Assembly (NCBI RefSeq): GCF_027853965.1
Contig: NZ_JAQGLB010000002.1
Span: 620,001-684,000 of the forward strand
DNA from: Saccharopolyspora indica
GTDB taxonomy: Bacteria > Actinomycetota > Actinomycetes > Mycobacteriales > Pseudonocardiaceae
Reading direction: 5' to 3'
DNA: 64,000 nt
Shown: positions 24,514 to 33,610 of the stretch, in pieces
Position numbering within the stretch: the first letter of the stretch is position 1
Layout: every line of letters starts with the position of its first letter
Program-made: the position numbers and the translations under genes
Notes under the pieces: model-generated
What the model was told of the DNA's origin: nothing
Seen by the model: only the letters and a program-made list of their open reading frames with translations
The model's database searches: none

Positions 24514-26991
24514 TCAGCTCCAAATCAAAGACTGGTCCCAGCGCCCGTACTGGTCGTCGTCCCAACGGCCGATTCCTGGAACCTCGATGACCTCAACCTG
24601 GTAGGTGTCTCGAAGTCCTACGCCGTCTTCGATCTCCCTGCTGATGCCGAGAATCTGGAGACGGGTGAGACCGCCGAGTCCGTCAGGGTCGGTGATGTCG
24701 ATGCAGTCGCCGATCTGGATACGCGGGTCGCCAGGCACCGAAATTGCATCCGTAACCGGAGTAGGGCGACCGTACCGCTTCATGACCTCACGAAGCATCT
24801 GACGAGTCTGGAACTCGTCTTGCAGCCACCGATTTCCGCCAAGTTCGATGACTCGCTGCCCGTAGCGACGGATGCTCTCGCCGTAGGTGCCGACCGGTTC
24901 CCCGATTGCTGTCGCTTCGCGAGCGACGTCATCCGTCGAATACGTCCAGGTCCGCTCCGGATCTTCCGTGACAACCGTTCCACCAACCCGGAACCAAGGC
25001 TGATCATTAGGACCAACGAACCCGACCGTGTTAGGTCCGGGGTTGCCGATTTTCAATTCGGTCCAGTTGCGGTCGGACTTGCGGACGACAATGGGCAGGT
25101 TCACATTCTGGTAGACGTTCTGCCCGTTGATGTAGGAATACGGCTTGTAGTCGAACCGCGGCCAATGGTCATTCCAAGCCAGATTCTCAACCGACCTGAA
25201 CATGTCCGGGTGAGCACTCATTACGTACTCGTTGTCCTGGAGCCAGAACTGGTGATACTGCCCGTTCGCAGGGACGGTGAAGTTCGCCAGGCGTGAATCC
25301 TTGCCACTCCGAACGTAAGGAACATCCGACCTGGAGAAGTCGTAGATGATCCCTGGAGACGAGAACCCCGTCTTGGAAGTGATCTTCCAGAAATTACGAA
25401 CAGAATCCATCGTCAGGCGAAGGTCGAGCCCTGAGACGTCATCGATGGACAGGCTCTTGACTGACTTCTGCTGGAGCTTCAAGACATCGGCGTAGTTCCA
25501 GAAATTGAACTTGCCATCTTCGCTGAAGAACGTTACGCCGTATTCGGCAGCAGCGACTTCTTTAGCAAGCTCCCACGATTCTGTGCTTTCATCTCGGAGC
25601 GTGTAGGTAACCCGGTTCCGACCCCAGGATATGTTGGCGTTGTTGTACCGGGCAGTCTGATAAGGGATGTCCAGGCTGAAGCCCCAGAGCGAACGGAGAA
25701 TGCACAGGTCGCTCAAGGCGTATTTGTTCTGGACGGTGACAAGTCCGCTTCGGCCGCTCTCCGCCACACCGCCGAGAGCCCATCCAGAATCCACGATGTC
25801 GGACCTGTTGGAGCCGAGCAGGGTGCGAATCCGAGTGGTACCGTTCGGGCCGTCGTCGGCGAATGCAGCGCCGACGAAGTACCAACCTGGCTCGTTGGGC
25901 AGGAACATGGACGGCGAGTCGAATTGCCCAGGACGTCCGTCCGCGGTGAGCCGGCCGTAGACGCCACCGTTGGATTGGACGATCAGACGGTAAGCCCGGT
26001 TCTGCCACTGGAGGAGAATGACGTCGGAAGTCTCGTCGTGATTGACTCCGGTCCAGTAAATCCAGGTTCCGAGATAGGTGGTTCCCCATGGGTCGTCATC
26101 CCAATAGAACTCGGAGAAGTCGCACCAGTAGAGCTTGCGAGCATGGTTGTTGAGAGTTCTCGGAACGGCGTTCAGGGCCAGATTTCCCCAAGGCCCGTCT
26201 CGGAACTGCTCGGCCCGCCATTTCAGGTTCTCGTCCTTCTCCCAATCCTCGGTGAGGTGGAACTCGAACTCGTTATCGAAGAACCCGATCGTCGGCAGGT
26301 GCGAACCGTGGAACGGGACTTCGAGAGCCTTTTTGACTCCCCAGGTCTGATTGCTGGGCTGCCATTGCGTTTTGTGTGCGGTGTCCCATCCTTGAGGGCC
26401 GGAACTGAATCCCGCAGAACGAGCGGCCATATCGATGAGCGAGGACGAGTCAACCAGCATCGACCTCTTGTAGCCGTTGACGAGATAGTCTTTGTACATC
26501 GCGTACGGCGGAATCGACACCGGGGTTCGCATCCGTTCCGCGTTATCCAGGCAGTGAAGAGTCACTGTTCCCTGTTCGCGATTCAGCTCGACCTCGCGAA
26601 CGATACCCGTAAACTGTCGATACCATTCCCAACCGTTGTCCGTCCAGACGGCGATCTCGTAGTACATCCGCACACCGAGAGACAACCCCTGCGAATAAAA
26701 GACCGACCGACCGTTATACGGGGCGAAGTGGCCAACCAGGGAAAGACCTTGGTATTCGCCCGCCAGCTCAACATCCAGGGATGCTGCTGCGTAGCCCTCG
26801 ATGAGCATCAGCTCTTCAGGAGCTGTGGAAGTAAGAGCCTGGTCTCGTGTAGTCCGAGTCGCCCACCGCGACATATCGCTAAGAGGGTGGTTGTATCGGC
26901 CGTTGTTTCCCCAGTCCACCATCAGTCGGTGGTTGAACTCTCGCTGTGGAGATTCGATTGCCTGAGCAGCCTCGGGCGTGTACTCGTGCAC
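24514..26991 (-). CDS. Minor tail protein, large (tail-tip hub region)
   Basis: An 825-aa structural protein. N-terminal 180 residues (REFNHRLMVDWGNNGRYNHPLSDMSRWATRTT ... EVELNREQGTVTLHCLDNAERM) resemble the baseplate-hub-like minor tail proteins of cluster A phages. The middle (about 330-420) is rich in Trp/Tyr/Gly and may be a lectin-like sandwich. Position between the distal tail protein and fibre gene supports the assignment. Confidence 0.75.
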   Translation of the reverse strand: MHEYTPEAAQAIESPQREFNHRLMVDWGNNGRYNHPLSDMSRWATRTTRDQALTSTAPEELMLIEGYAAASLDVELAGEYQGLSLVGHFAPYNGRSVFYSQGLSLGVRMYYEIAVWTDNGWEWYRQFTGIVREVELNREQGTVTLHCLDNAERMRTPVSIPPYAMYKDYLVNGYKRSMLVDSSSLIDMAARSAGFSSGPQGWDTAHKTQWQPSNQTWGVKKALEVPFHGSHLPTIGFFDNEFEFHLTEDWEKDENLKWRAEQFRDGPWGNLALNAVPRTLNNHARKLYWCDFSEFYWDDDPWGTTYLGTWIYWTGVNHDETSDVILLQWQNRAYRLIVQSNGGVYGRLTADGRPGQFDSPSMFLPNEPGWYFVGAAFADDGPNGTTRIRTLLGSNRSDIVDSGWALGGVAESGRSGLVTVQNKYALSDLCILRSLWGFSLDIPYQTARYNNANISWGRNRVTYTLRDESTESWELAKEVAAAEYGVTFFSEDGKFNFWNYADVLKLQQKSVKSLSIDDVSGLDLRLTMDSVRNFWKITSKTGFSSPGIIYDFSRSDVPYVRSGKDSRLANFTVPANGQYHQFWLQDNEYVMSAHPDMFRSVENLAWNDHWPRFDYKPYSYINGQNVYQNVNLPIVVRKSDRNWTELKIGNPGPNTVGFVGPNDQPWFRVGGTVVTEDPERTWTYSTDDVAREATAIGEPVGTYGESIRRYGQRVIELGGNRWLQDEFQTRQMLREVMKRYGRPTPVTDAISVPGDPRIQIGDCIDITDPDGLGGLTRLQILGISREIEDGVGLRDTYQVEVIEVPGIGRWDDDQYGRWDQSLIWS

Positions 26992-27831
26992 TCAGACCTC
27001 CAATAGCGATAGCGAAACAGACTGATACGGGAAGAACGGGGAAGTGGTTTCCATCTTGTCGAATGCGACTCGGATTGATCCGCCGCCCATAGTGGCGTCG
27101 GTGGGGTCGCTGCTGAATTCAGCCTGCGAACCGATGATCTGAATCGGGGACGTGCCTCCGCTGACGTACTGCAAGGCCAGTGACGCCTCGTCGTAGTCCT
27201 GGGTATCGGGCAGTGCAGCCGCGATCCGAGTCCACACCCCAGCCGGGCAGGTCGTGTCGGGACCAGGAACGGACCTGATCCCTTGGCCTGCTCGGTACAG
27301 CTGGACGTTCCACCGAAGAACAACCTCGTCGGCCGGTTTCACGTACGCCGATGCCGTCACTGGGGTTCCAGGCAGCAGCGGGAATCGCCGGCCGAAGTCG
27401 ATGAAGAGAACCTTCTCGGCCGTGAACCCGGCCCACTGCGCGGCGCGCTGGGTCCAGTCGAGCGGGCTGTCCGTGACCCGGAGCCAGGACAGCGAACCGC
27501 CGTCGACGGAGATCCCGCGGAAGTCCATGCCGGCGGGGCGGGACGACGAAGCCTCGCGCGAGACCAGGTTCCGGCGAAGCGGGTCGAGCAGAAAGTAGGG
27601 GCCAGGGATCTGCTGGGTGTAAAGAGACTCAAGGCGTGCGTATTCGGTCAGGTCGATATGCCTGATCTCGAATTCGTACCGGCTCTTGTAGCCCAGGACA
27701 TCAACCGTCCGGCCCCCAGAGATGGAAGTGTGAACGCCACCGAAACGATCGATGGCGTTCACGACATCCATATCCATCGGGGGAAGAGGACGGAGATCCC
27801 CGGCAGGGCCGAACAGCCATTCGGGGATCAT
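26992..27831 (-). CDS. Distal tail-like minor tail protein
   Basis: A 279-aa protein directly after the tape measure gene, where siphophages encode the distal tail protein. It opens MIPEWLFGPAGDLRPLPPMD, has YEFEIRHIDLTEYARLESLY about residue 55, and a beta-rich second half with carbohydrate-binding-module-like character (VTASAYVKPADEVVLRWNVQLY). Start ATG is 3 bp from the tape measure stop. Confidence 0.75.
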   Translation of the reverse strand: MIPEWLFGPAGDLRPLPPMDMDVVNAIDRFGGVHTSISGGRTVDVLGYKSRYEFEIRHIDLTEYARLESLYTQQIPGPYFLLDPLRRNLVSREASSSRPAGMDFRGISVDGGSLSWLRVTDSPLDWTQRAAQWAGFTAEKVLFIDFGRRFPLLPGTPVTASAYVKPADEVVLRWNVQLYRAGQGIRSVPGPDTTCPAGVWTRIAAALPDTQDYDEASLALQYVSGGTSPIQIIGSQAEFSSDPTDATMGGGSIRVAFDKMETTSPFFPYQSVSLSLLEV

Positions 27832-27833
27832 GC

Positions 27834-30410
27834 CTACCTCCGGTTATTCCGTGTGTTTGTCTTGTTCACGAGCTTGGCCATTCCGGCTCCGTCTACCTGG
27901 AGGCGGGAGCCGTGGAATGCGGCCAGGACGCCTTCGTAAACAGATCCGGTCATGCCGAATCCGTCAGAAGAGATGTGTCCGCTCCATTCCGCCGTCGCGG
28001 TCTGGTCAGCAGCACCCATCATTCCTTCGACAGCTCGTTCTGCGAGATGCGCACGCTGATCAATTCCCTTGGCGAAGTCCTCAACCAGAGCACGACCGGA
28101 ATACAGCGTGTAGCCGCGACCGCTGAAGGGGCCTTCCTTAGCGGGCGAGAACGGGAAGAAGTTCCGGGCCGCATTCACCACAGCGGAAGCGGCAGCCTTG
28201 ACTTTCCCGATCATCGAGCGGATACCGCTGACGAATCCCTGGATCAGGGACTGACCGGAGCCCTGGAGCATCCCGCCAACCGGGCCGATCCCGTTCGTCA
28301 CCGCACCAGGGATCTGGGCGGCCTCGTTCCGAGCCCTGTCCTTGCCCTGCCGGACGGCATCGGACATGCCCGCCATGCCTTCTCGCATCTTGTCGCGAGC
28401 CCCAGCACCGCCACGAGATGCAGAGTTCACGATGTCGGTTGCCATGCCCCGGACATCTCCTGAGATCCCAGACGTCGCGGCACCGATTTCGCCTTGCAAC
28501 CCGAGGAAGTTCCCTCGGGTCTGCTCGCGCATTTGCCGTGACCGAGCAGTCACCTGGTCTAGGGCATCGAAGACGCCCATCATCGCCGGGTTGACTGCGA
28601 TCACGAGTCCCTTGAAGAACGACAGGACTTCGTCCGCGATCATCATGAACCCGGACAGCGCGAAGCCCAGCATTGTGAACGCCTCGATCAGCAGATCGAA
28701 CCCGCCGCTTGCCGCGAAATCCTCCACCGCCAGGATGATCGAGTGGAGCGACATCATGAAGCGGTCGATCGTCTGCTGCGGGATGTTGCGGATCGCTTCC
28801 GCGATCGTGTCGAACATCCCCCCGAATGTCTCGCCCGCGTACTGCCAGTCGATTTTCCCCAGGAACTCGGTGATCGAGTCGAAGAAGTTGGCCAGGCCCG
28901 GACCGGCACCGATCAGAAAGTCCGTGGCTGCGATGGCCATCTGGCTGAACAGGTCAACCACTGCGTTCAGGACGATGCGCACGCGGTCGAGCGCGTTCGC
29001 CAGCCGGCCGTTCTCCTGGAGCCTCGCGAGGAATTCAGCGAACCTCTGGGCAACCTGGCTGATCGTGTCCCCGAGGATGCGGTAGTAGATCTCGGTGCCA
29101 GCGATGTCGAGCAGCTGCCACATGATCGCCTGGAGGCCAGGACCCATCTGCTGGAACGCCAGCTTGATTCCGTTCGCGGCACCGCGAAGGTTCTCCATGC
29201 CGACCTGGGAGGTCAGCATCTCGGCGATACCGCCAGCAGCCCGTACGGCTTCGTCAGCGACACCGACCAAGGCGTCCTGGATGATCGGGAAGATGACGCG
29301 GAGCCGGTCGAAGACGGGGGTGAGCCCACGCTCGAAGGTGTCCTCCAGCGCGGACTTGAGCCGATCGACCTCGGGCTGAAGGGTCTTGGCAGCGCGCTGG
29401 ATTCCCTCCATGCCGAGCTTCACCGCAGCGAAGGCAGCAGCAGCCGCAGCAGCCACCACCGGGAGCCCGGCGAAGCCCGCGACCAGGCCGCCAAGGGCAA
29501 CGCCGACGACGCCGACCAACGTCACGATCAGGCCGACGACGACTTGGAGCGCGACAGCGACCAGGCCGAAGAGCGCTACGAGAAGAGCGGCCTGGACGGC
29601 CAGGAGAACACCGCTCGCTGCCGACTGCGCGAGGCCCTGAGCGACCCCGCCGAGAGCCTGCCCAGCACTGAGCGAACCCTGGATCAGCCCGGACATCGAG
29701 CGCACCACGAGCTGGATACCGTCAGCCGCGATGACCGCGAGGTTGCCCATCATGCGGAACGACATGCCGAGCATTCCGCGATCCCGGCCGCCCTTGCGCC
29801 GACGCTCAAGGGAATCGAGGCTGTCAAGCAGACGCTTGTTGTTCTTCTCGACCTTGGTCGTCTCCGCCGCCCAGCGCCAGAGCGACATCCGGTAGGACTC
29901 GTTGGCCTGGGCGACTTGCCGTGTCGAGTTCACCAGCTTGCGCCGGAGACTGGCCAGGTTCTCTTCCGCAGCCGCTACTCGTGAGGCGCTGCGGAAGGCG
30001 GAGTTCCGGGTTTCGGTCAGCTGGAGTTCAGCGACCCGAACCCGGCCCATGAGATCGAGGTGCTGATCCCGCGACTGCCGGATGCGGTCCTCTGCTCCTC
30101 GGAGAGCAGCCGCCAGCTTCTCCGTCTCGGACTGGACAAGCCGGGTCATCCGCTGCACCGAGGAAGCGGCGGCCCCCTGGTCACCACCTACGGTGTTGAT
30201 CCGCAGCGTGGTCGAAAGGCGATCTCGCTCGACCCTGCTCTTGAACTGCCGCCATTCCGTGGCGGCTTTAGTGGTGTCGAGATCAAGATTGACCTTGAAC
30301 TCGTCGTCCATTGCCTCAAGCTGGGCTCGAAGCCGACGCCGGAACTCCGAGGTATCCGGAACAACCTTGATTGAGATCCGGCCGACTTCTTGTCCGCCAG
30401 GGCTTGTCAT
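27834..30410 (-). CDS. Tape measure protein
   Basis: Sets tail length and is ejected with DNA. 858 aa, the longest late gene. Charged coiled coil in residues about 20-200, a cluster of hydrophobic Gly/Ala/Val helices about 235-340 (VVGLIVTLVGVVGVALGGLV), long helical stretches with conserved-type repeats, and a Gly/Ser-rich C-terminal third (AREKMREGMAGMSDAVRQG-like). Preceded by the frameshifted chaperone pair, as in nearly all long-tailed phages. Confidence 0.92.
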   Translation of the reverse strand: MTSPGGQEVGRISIKVVPDTSEFRRRLRAQLEAMDDEFKVNLDLDTTKAATEWRQFKSRVERDRLSTTLRINTVGGDQGAAASSVQRMTRLVQSETEKLAAALRGAEDRIRQSRDQHLDLMGRVRVAELQLTETRNSAFRSASRVAAAEENLASLRRKLVNSTRQVAQANESYRMSLWRWAAETTKVEKNNKRLLDSLDSLERRRKGGRDRGMLGMSFRMMGNLAVIAADGIQLVVRSMSGLIQGSLSAGQALGGVAQGLAQSAASGVLLAVQAALLVALFGLVAVALQVVVGLIVTLVGVVGVALGGLVAGFAGLPVVAAAAAAAFAAVKLGMEGIQRAAKTLQPEVDRLKSALEDTFERGLTPVFDRLRVIFPIIQDALVGVADEAVRAAGGIAEMLTSQVGMENLRGAANGIKLAFQQMGPGLQAIMWQLLDIAGTEIYYRILGDTISQVAQRFAEFLARLQENGRLANALDRVRIVLNAVVDLFSQMAIAATDFLIGAGPGLANFFDSITEFLGKIDWQYAGETFGGMFDTIAEAIRNIPQQTIDRFMMSLHSIILAVEDFAASGGFDLLIEAFTMLGFALSGFMMIADEVLSFFKGLVIAVNPAMMGVFDALDQVTARSRQMREQTRGNFLGLQGEIGAATSGISGDVRGMATDIVNSASRGGAGARDKMREGMAGMSDAVRQGKDRARNEAAQIPGAVTNGIGPVGGMLQGSGQSLIQGFVSGIRSMIGKVKAAASAVVNAARNFFPFSPAKEGPFSGRGYTLYSGRALVEDFAKGIDQRAHLAERAVEGMMGAADQTATAEWSGHISSDGFGMTGSVYEGVLAAFHGSRLQVDGAGMAKLVNKTNTRNNRR

Positions 30411-30839
30411 CTATCCTCCCTGAGCCTGTTTTGCGGCCTGGAGATGCATCCGGGCCGTCTGCGCAAACGCGCCCGCATTCCTCTTGTTCGATGGCCGCTC
30501 AACCGGCTTAGGCGCTTTCGGCTTTCGCTTCGAATTAGCCGCGACAACCGCGTAGGTTGTTTGCTGGATTGCGTCGATGACGTTCGCCAGCAGGTACCGG
30601 TCCTGTCCCCAGCCGACGAATTGGGCCCCGCCGCGAATCTCGGCGTACGTTCGGGACTCCAAGGGAAGCTGACGGATCAGATACAAAACCCGGATCGGGG
30701 AGTAACCCGATCCGGGCCGAATGACCTGCGCCAGGTCTAGTCCGTAGTACTGCTGGAAGTCAGCAAGAATTTGCTCGCCGCACCGGTCGATCAAGCCGGC
30801 GAGTTCTGAGCTTCCCCCGGCTGAGTCGCCTCCGTCCAC
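30411..30839 (-). CDS. Tail assembly chaperone, frameshift extension (gpT-like)
   Basis: A 142-residue frame with no strong start of its own (only GTG at 30839, inside the upstream gene), read as the -1 frame extension of the preceding chaperone. Sequence LIDRCGEQILADFQQYYGLDLAQV ... SPIRVLYLIRQLP is typical of the second part of siphophage tail chaperones. The join is at the GGGGGAA heptamer. Confidence 0.82.
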   Translation of the reverse strand: MDGGDSAGGSSELAGLIDRCGEQILADFQQYYGLDLAQVIRPGSGYSPIRVLYLIRQLPLESRTYAEIRGGAQFVGWGQDRYLLANVIDAIQQTTYAVVAANSKRKPKAPKPVERPSNKRNAGAFAQTARMHLQAAKQAQGG

Positions 30840-31162
30840 TTCTGGAGAACCTTCATCAGCACCAGGACGTCACCGCCCAGCAGCTTCACGAGCTTGGTCC
30901 CCTTGCCATCCGCGGTGACCGTCTTGATAATCAGCTCGACGGTTTCGACTGCGGTGTCTTCCGACACGGTGTCGTCTTCGTCAGCGTTCTCCCGCTCGTT
31001 GTCGAGCGCGGTCATCGCAGCAATGACCTTTTCCCGATCCTTCTTCGGGACTCGCAGCAGCGAACGGAGAACGAACTCCTCGCCGGCTGCCTTGAAAACC
31101 AGGGGAGCGTATTCGCGCTCGATTTCCTCCTGGAGCGACTCAAGAGTGAACTCGTTAGACAT
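30791..31162 (-). CDS. Tail assembly chaperone (gpG-like)
   Basis: A 123-aa acidic helical protein starting MSNEFTLESLQEEIEREYAP (ATG at 31162). It ends at 30791, 49 bases into the next frame. Keeps tape measure protein soluble during tail assembly. A small fraction of ribosomes should shift to the -1 frame near the end to make the long form. Confidence 0.85.
   Translation of the reverse strand: MSNEFTLESLQEEIEREYAPLVFKAAGEEFVLRSLLRVPKKDREKVIAAMTALDNERENADEDDTVSEDTAVETVELIIKTVTADGKGTKLVKLLGGDVLVLMKVLQKWTEATQPGEAQNSPA
30812..30818 (-). promoter_or_regulatory. -1 frameshift slippery heptamer
   Basis: On the reverse strand G GGG GAA lies 19 bases before the zero-frame stop and inside the overlap of the two chaperone frames, in the correct register (codons CCG GGG GAA) for a -1 slip. 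Confidence 0.7.
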
Positions 31163-31207
31163 AGGTGGCAGACCTCTTTCAGCGATATGCGGACCCAAAG
31201 GAGAAGG

Positions 31208-31242
31208 AAGGGCACGGGGGTCCGCCAAGAAACCGTGCCCTT
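31208..31242. terminator. Hairpin downstream of a stoperator-like site
   Basis: AAGGGCACGG / CCGTGCCCTT, 10-bp stem, between the tail tube gene and the chaperones. It is directly downstream (leftward) of the site at 31247-31263. Could tune late transcript levels. Confidence 0.55.
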
Positions 31243-31246
31243 CCAG

Positions 31247-31263
31247 TTATTGTCAACTCATCA
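31247..31263 (-). promoter_or_regulatory. Stoperator-like site, leftward
   Basis: Reverse strand reads TGATGAGTTGACAATAA, matching the phage-wide consensus TGATSAGTTGACAATAACG. It lies just after the tail tube gene stop, oriented with transcription. Confidence 0.7.
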
Positions 31264-31274
31264 AAGGTTGAGAA

Positions 31275-31895
31275 TCAGACCTCTGCCGGAGGGGCAGCCG
31301 GAGCTGCGATCGTGTCGGCGATCCAGGCGAACAGCGGAAGGTCGTCGCCCGCCTGCGGCTGGGTGAAGGTCGCCCGCAGCGGCAGGAACGCGAAGGCGTC
31401 CACCGACAGCTCGACCTCGCCCTCGCGCCGGATCGAAGCCCGAGGAGCGTAGAAGCCGACGTTGGTGTTGCCGTCTCGGATGATCACCAGGAACGAGTGG
31501 ATCTGCGGGGTGTTGGTCGCCGAGTTCACCCGGAACACGCCAGCGGTATTCGGGTCGGAACCCGAGCCGCCACCCGTGCCGTAGTACAGCCGGAGCGCGG
31601 TCTCATCGAACTGGTGGACGTTGAAGGTCACGTAGTCCGCGGGCGGCTCGGTCTGCACCTCTCGCAGAATCTCGGCCTGCCAGGTGCCCCGGGTTTCCAG
31701 CTCGCCGCCTTCGAACCCGAAGACCGGCAGCTCATCTCGGGCGGTGTGGCCGACGTTCGTCCAATCCCCGAAGGTGCCAGTTGCGCCTGGAACCCAAGCG
31801 TCAACCTCCGCCTGAGTCGGCATCGCGGTGTGCGGGTCGTTAATGAAAATGTGGCCGATCGCCGGGGTGATAACCGCGGCCTCGTTCAGAGCCAT
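31275..31895 (-). CDS. Major tail (tube) protein
   Basis: A 206-aa protein (MALNEAAVITPAIGHIFIND...) in the canonical place just before the tail chaperones. The beta-rich composition, GHTARDELPVFGFEGGELETRGTW block and the C-terminal Ala/Pro tail fit cluster A tail tube subunits. Confidence 0.85.
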   Translation of the reverse strand: MALNEAAVITPAIGHIFINDPHTAMPTQAEVDAWVPGATGTFGDWTNVGHTARDELPVFGFEGGELETRGTWQAEILREVQTEPPADYVTFNVHQFDETALRLYYGTGGGSGSDPNTAGVFRVNSATNTPQIHSFLVIIRDGNTNVGFYAPRASIRREGEVELSVDAFAFLPLRATFTQPQAGDDLPLFAWIADTIAAPAAPPAEV

Positions 31896-31897
31896 AT

Positions 31898-32317
31898 CTA
31901 TCCCTTTCTCGGCCGCAAGCCGAGTTGAATCAGCGCTTGGACACGCCAGGTATCCTCAAAAGGCGAATCGAACTGAGTTGCGCCCATCGTGTCGCGATAC
32001 GAATGCAGGTGACCCGCTTCCGTCACCGTCTGATTCCGAACCGCGTCCCAGATAACCTGGCGGGCATCTAGCAAGACGTCCTCGGCGTGAGCCAGGTCCA
32101 CATCCGAATAGACCGTCAGCTCGATCGTGGCTCGGTCCAGCAATCGGGGATCTACAGACAGACCTCCGAGCCGGCGAACGTTCACGATCGGCATTCGTCG
32201 GTCTCGGATATCTGGTACCCAAGTGGTGACCTGTACGCCGGGGAGCGCTTCCCGCAAAAGCGGGACTACCACGTTTTGAACCCGTGGCATTCTTCGCTCT
32301 ACCACGAGCGTTCCCAC
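31898..32317 (-). CDS. Tail terminator protein
   Basis: A 139-aa protein located directly upstream of the tube gene. Pattern VVPLLREALPGVQVTTWVPD, PIVNVRRLGG and a long helix AEDVLLDARQVIWDAV fits siphophage tail terminators that cap the tube and join it to the head. Assigned by position and pattern. Confidence 0.7.
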   Translation of the reverse strand: MGTLVVERRMPRVQNVVVPLLREALPGVQVTTWVPDIRDRRMPIVNVRRLGGLSVDPRLLDRATIELTVYSDVDLAHAEDVLLDARQVIWDAVRNQTVTEAGHLHSYRDTMGATQFDSPFEDTWRVQALIQLGLRPRKG

Positions 32318-32319
32318 TT

Positions 32320-32637
32320 TCAGATAAGACCGGCTGCGCCCGTCAGGACGTACTTGCCGGGAATGAACACTGGCTGTTCCTCGCCGTACAGGTTGAGCCA
32401 GTGACCGAACTCGATGCTTAGAGCGGCCTCGTCATCGAGGATCACGTAGGCGTCGACGTCGCCCTTGCGGACGAGAACCTGCGACTCCCCGGTTCGGTTC
32501 TTCGACGCTTCCAGCCGTGCCTCTGCCTTCGCACCGACCTTGAGCGCGTGACCCCAGACGGCAGCCTGGACACCCTTCTTGTCCTTCAGGCTGTTGTTGA
32601 ACGCCTTCTGCGACCACAACGATTGAACCTTCGCCAT
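32320..32637 (-). CDS. Head-tail connector, HK97 gp10-like
   Basis: A 105-aa protein starting at ATG 32637 (MAKVQSLWSQKAFNNSLKD). Basic N-terminal half and the block SIEFGHWLNLYGEEQPVFIPGKYVL, in which the FGH and final hydrophobic segment are typical of HK97 gp10-like neck proteins. The start overlaps the stop of the upstream gene. Confidence 0.72.
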   Translation of the reverse strand: MAKVQSLWSQKAFNNSLKDKKGVQAAVWGHALKVGAKAEARLEASKNRTGESQVLVRKGDVDAYVILDDEAALSIEFGHWLNLYGEEQPVFIPGKYVLTGAAGLI

Positions 32638-32990
32638 CACGCCCGCCTTAGTGCGTAGTCCATGTGCGCAGTTCGGTGGGAGCCGTTGTAGCGGCGAGGG
32701 AAGCCAACGACGGACCACAGCTCGCCGCGCCATTCGACTCGGGCGCGAGGGCCGAGAAAGACGTTCTGCCCTCGGACGATCCGAAGCCGGTAGTTCTCCT
32801 CGGTCTCGACGCCTTCGTTGTCCTGTTCGGCCCTTCGAGCGCTGGTTCCCGATGCGGCGGAGACCTGGACGACCGCGGAGACCTCGATCCCGGTGGGGCT
32901 CGGGTACCGCATCGGGTTTCCGTCCGAGTCGACGCCTTCGATCTCCGGGTAGACGATCACCGTCTCCGTGCCTCGATCGAGCAGGCTCAT
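32637..32990 (-). CDS. Head-tail stopper/adaptor protein
   Basis: A 117-aa beta-rich protein starting at ATG 32990 (MSLLDRGTETVIVYPEIEGVD). It contains YRLRIVRGQNVFLGPRARVEWRGELWSVVG, the kind of SH3-like core seen in head-closure proteins. Overlaps both neighbours by 1 to 4 bp. Confidence 0.7.
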   Translation of the reverse strand: MSLLDRGTETVIVYPEIEGVDSDGNPMRYPSPTGIEVSAVVQVSAASGTSARRAEQDNEGVETEENYRLRIVRGQNVFLGPRARVEWRGELWSVVGFPRRYNGSHRTAHMDYALRRA

Positions 32991-33400
32991 TGGAAGAACC
33001 ACCACCAATCCGGGTACCGGGCCCGGTACTGCGGGATGGGGTCGAGGCGCGGCCGGATGGTGAACGCGCCCCGGCGAACACCGAGCCACTCCCACTCTTC
33101 CGGCAGGATCAGAATCCGACCCGGAGCTGCCGAACTCGACATCGAGTACGAGTAGTTGCCATCGGTTTCCTGGCTGTATCCCTCTGGATTCCGGAGAACT
33201 CGAAGGACTGCTTCGCACTCGATCATCACCAGGAGTTCGAGCGGAATCTCACCGGATTCGACCTTTTCGTCAAGGTCCGGAATCCGAGCTCGGATGACGG
33301 CCTCCACATCCTCCAGACGAGCGGCGACCATCGCTTTTTCTTCCTCGGTCAGCTCTCGCGTGAACCGAGCTTCGACGTCTTCCGGAGTTGCGTAGGCCAT
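32987..33400 (-). CDS. Head-tail connector, Gp19/Gp15/Gp42-like
   Basis: A 137-aa protein (MAYATPEDVEARFTRELTEEEKAMVAARLEDVEAVI...), with the family's Gp15-like helical N-terminus, ECEAVLRVLRNPEGYSQETDGNYSYSM block and C-terminal Trp-rich tail. Forms the ring below the portal. Confidence 0.85.
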   Translation of the reverse strand: MAYATPEDVEARFTRELTEEEKAMVAARLEDVEAVIRARIPDLDEKVESGEIPLELLVMIECEAVLRVLRNPEGYSQETDGNYSYSMSSSAAPGRILILPEEWEWLGVRRGAFTIRPRLDPIPQYRARYPDWWWFFQ

Positions 33401-33411
33401 CCGTCAACTCC

Positions 33412-33576
33412 TCAGTCTTCAGTTTCCTTCTTAGGGCGGCCACGCCGCTTAGGAGCGGGGGAGGCCGGAGCCTCGGCCCGGATAGGCCGAGGCTCCGTCC
33501 AGCCCTGCTTAAGCAGCAATGCGCCCTTCTCGGCCGAGACGGAAACTGTCACGCCTCGGGGAGAAACGAGCTTCAT
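33412..33576 (-). CDS. Small basic protein with AT-hook-like tail (DUF7302-like)
   Basis: A 54-aa protein, start ATG 33576 (MKLVSPRGVTVSVSAEKGAL) and ending in SPAPKRRGRPKKETED. A short N-terminal beta/helix part that reads like a head-processing small protein is followed by an AT-hook-type RGRP motif. Such proteins are common after the capsid gene in actinophages; function unknown. Confidence 0.75.
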   Translation of the reverse strand: MKLVSPRGVTVSVSAEKGALLLKQGWTEPRPIRAEAPASPAPKRRGRPKKETED

Positions 33577-33587
33577 AGCAGACCTTT

Positions 33588-33606
33588 CGTTATTGTCAAC
33601 TGATCA
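33588..33606 (-). promoter_or_regulatory. Stoperator-like site, leftward (exact consensus)
   Basis: Reverse strand TGATCAGTTGACAATAACG, identical over 19 bp to the sites at 52889 and 54279. Placed between the capsid gene stop and the 54-aa gene, oriented with transcription. Confidence 0.75.
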
Positions 33607-33610
33607 AAGG

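Noticed and set aside
31193-31200. Reverse-strand CTTTGGGT near the tail chaperone start, as a possible fifth leader RNA motif
   Set aside because: No inner hairpin or GCCTTGA block follows.
32637-33218. Longer version of the head-tail stopper frame
   Set aside because: The upstream part overlaps the connector gene at 32987-33400, and ATG 32990 gives tight spacing and a family-like start.
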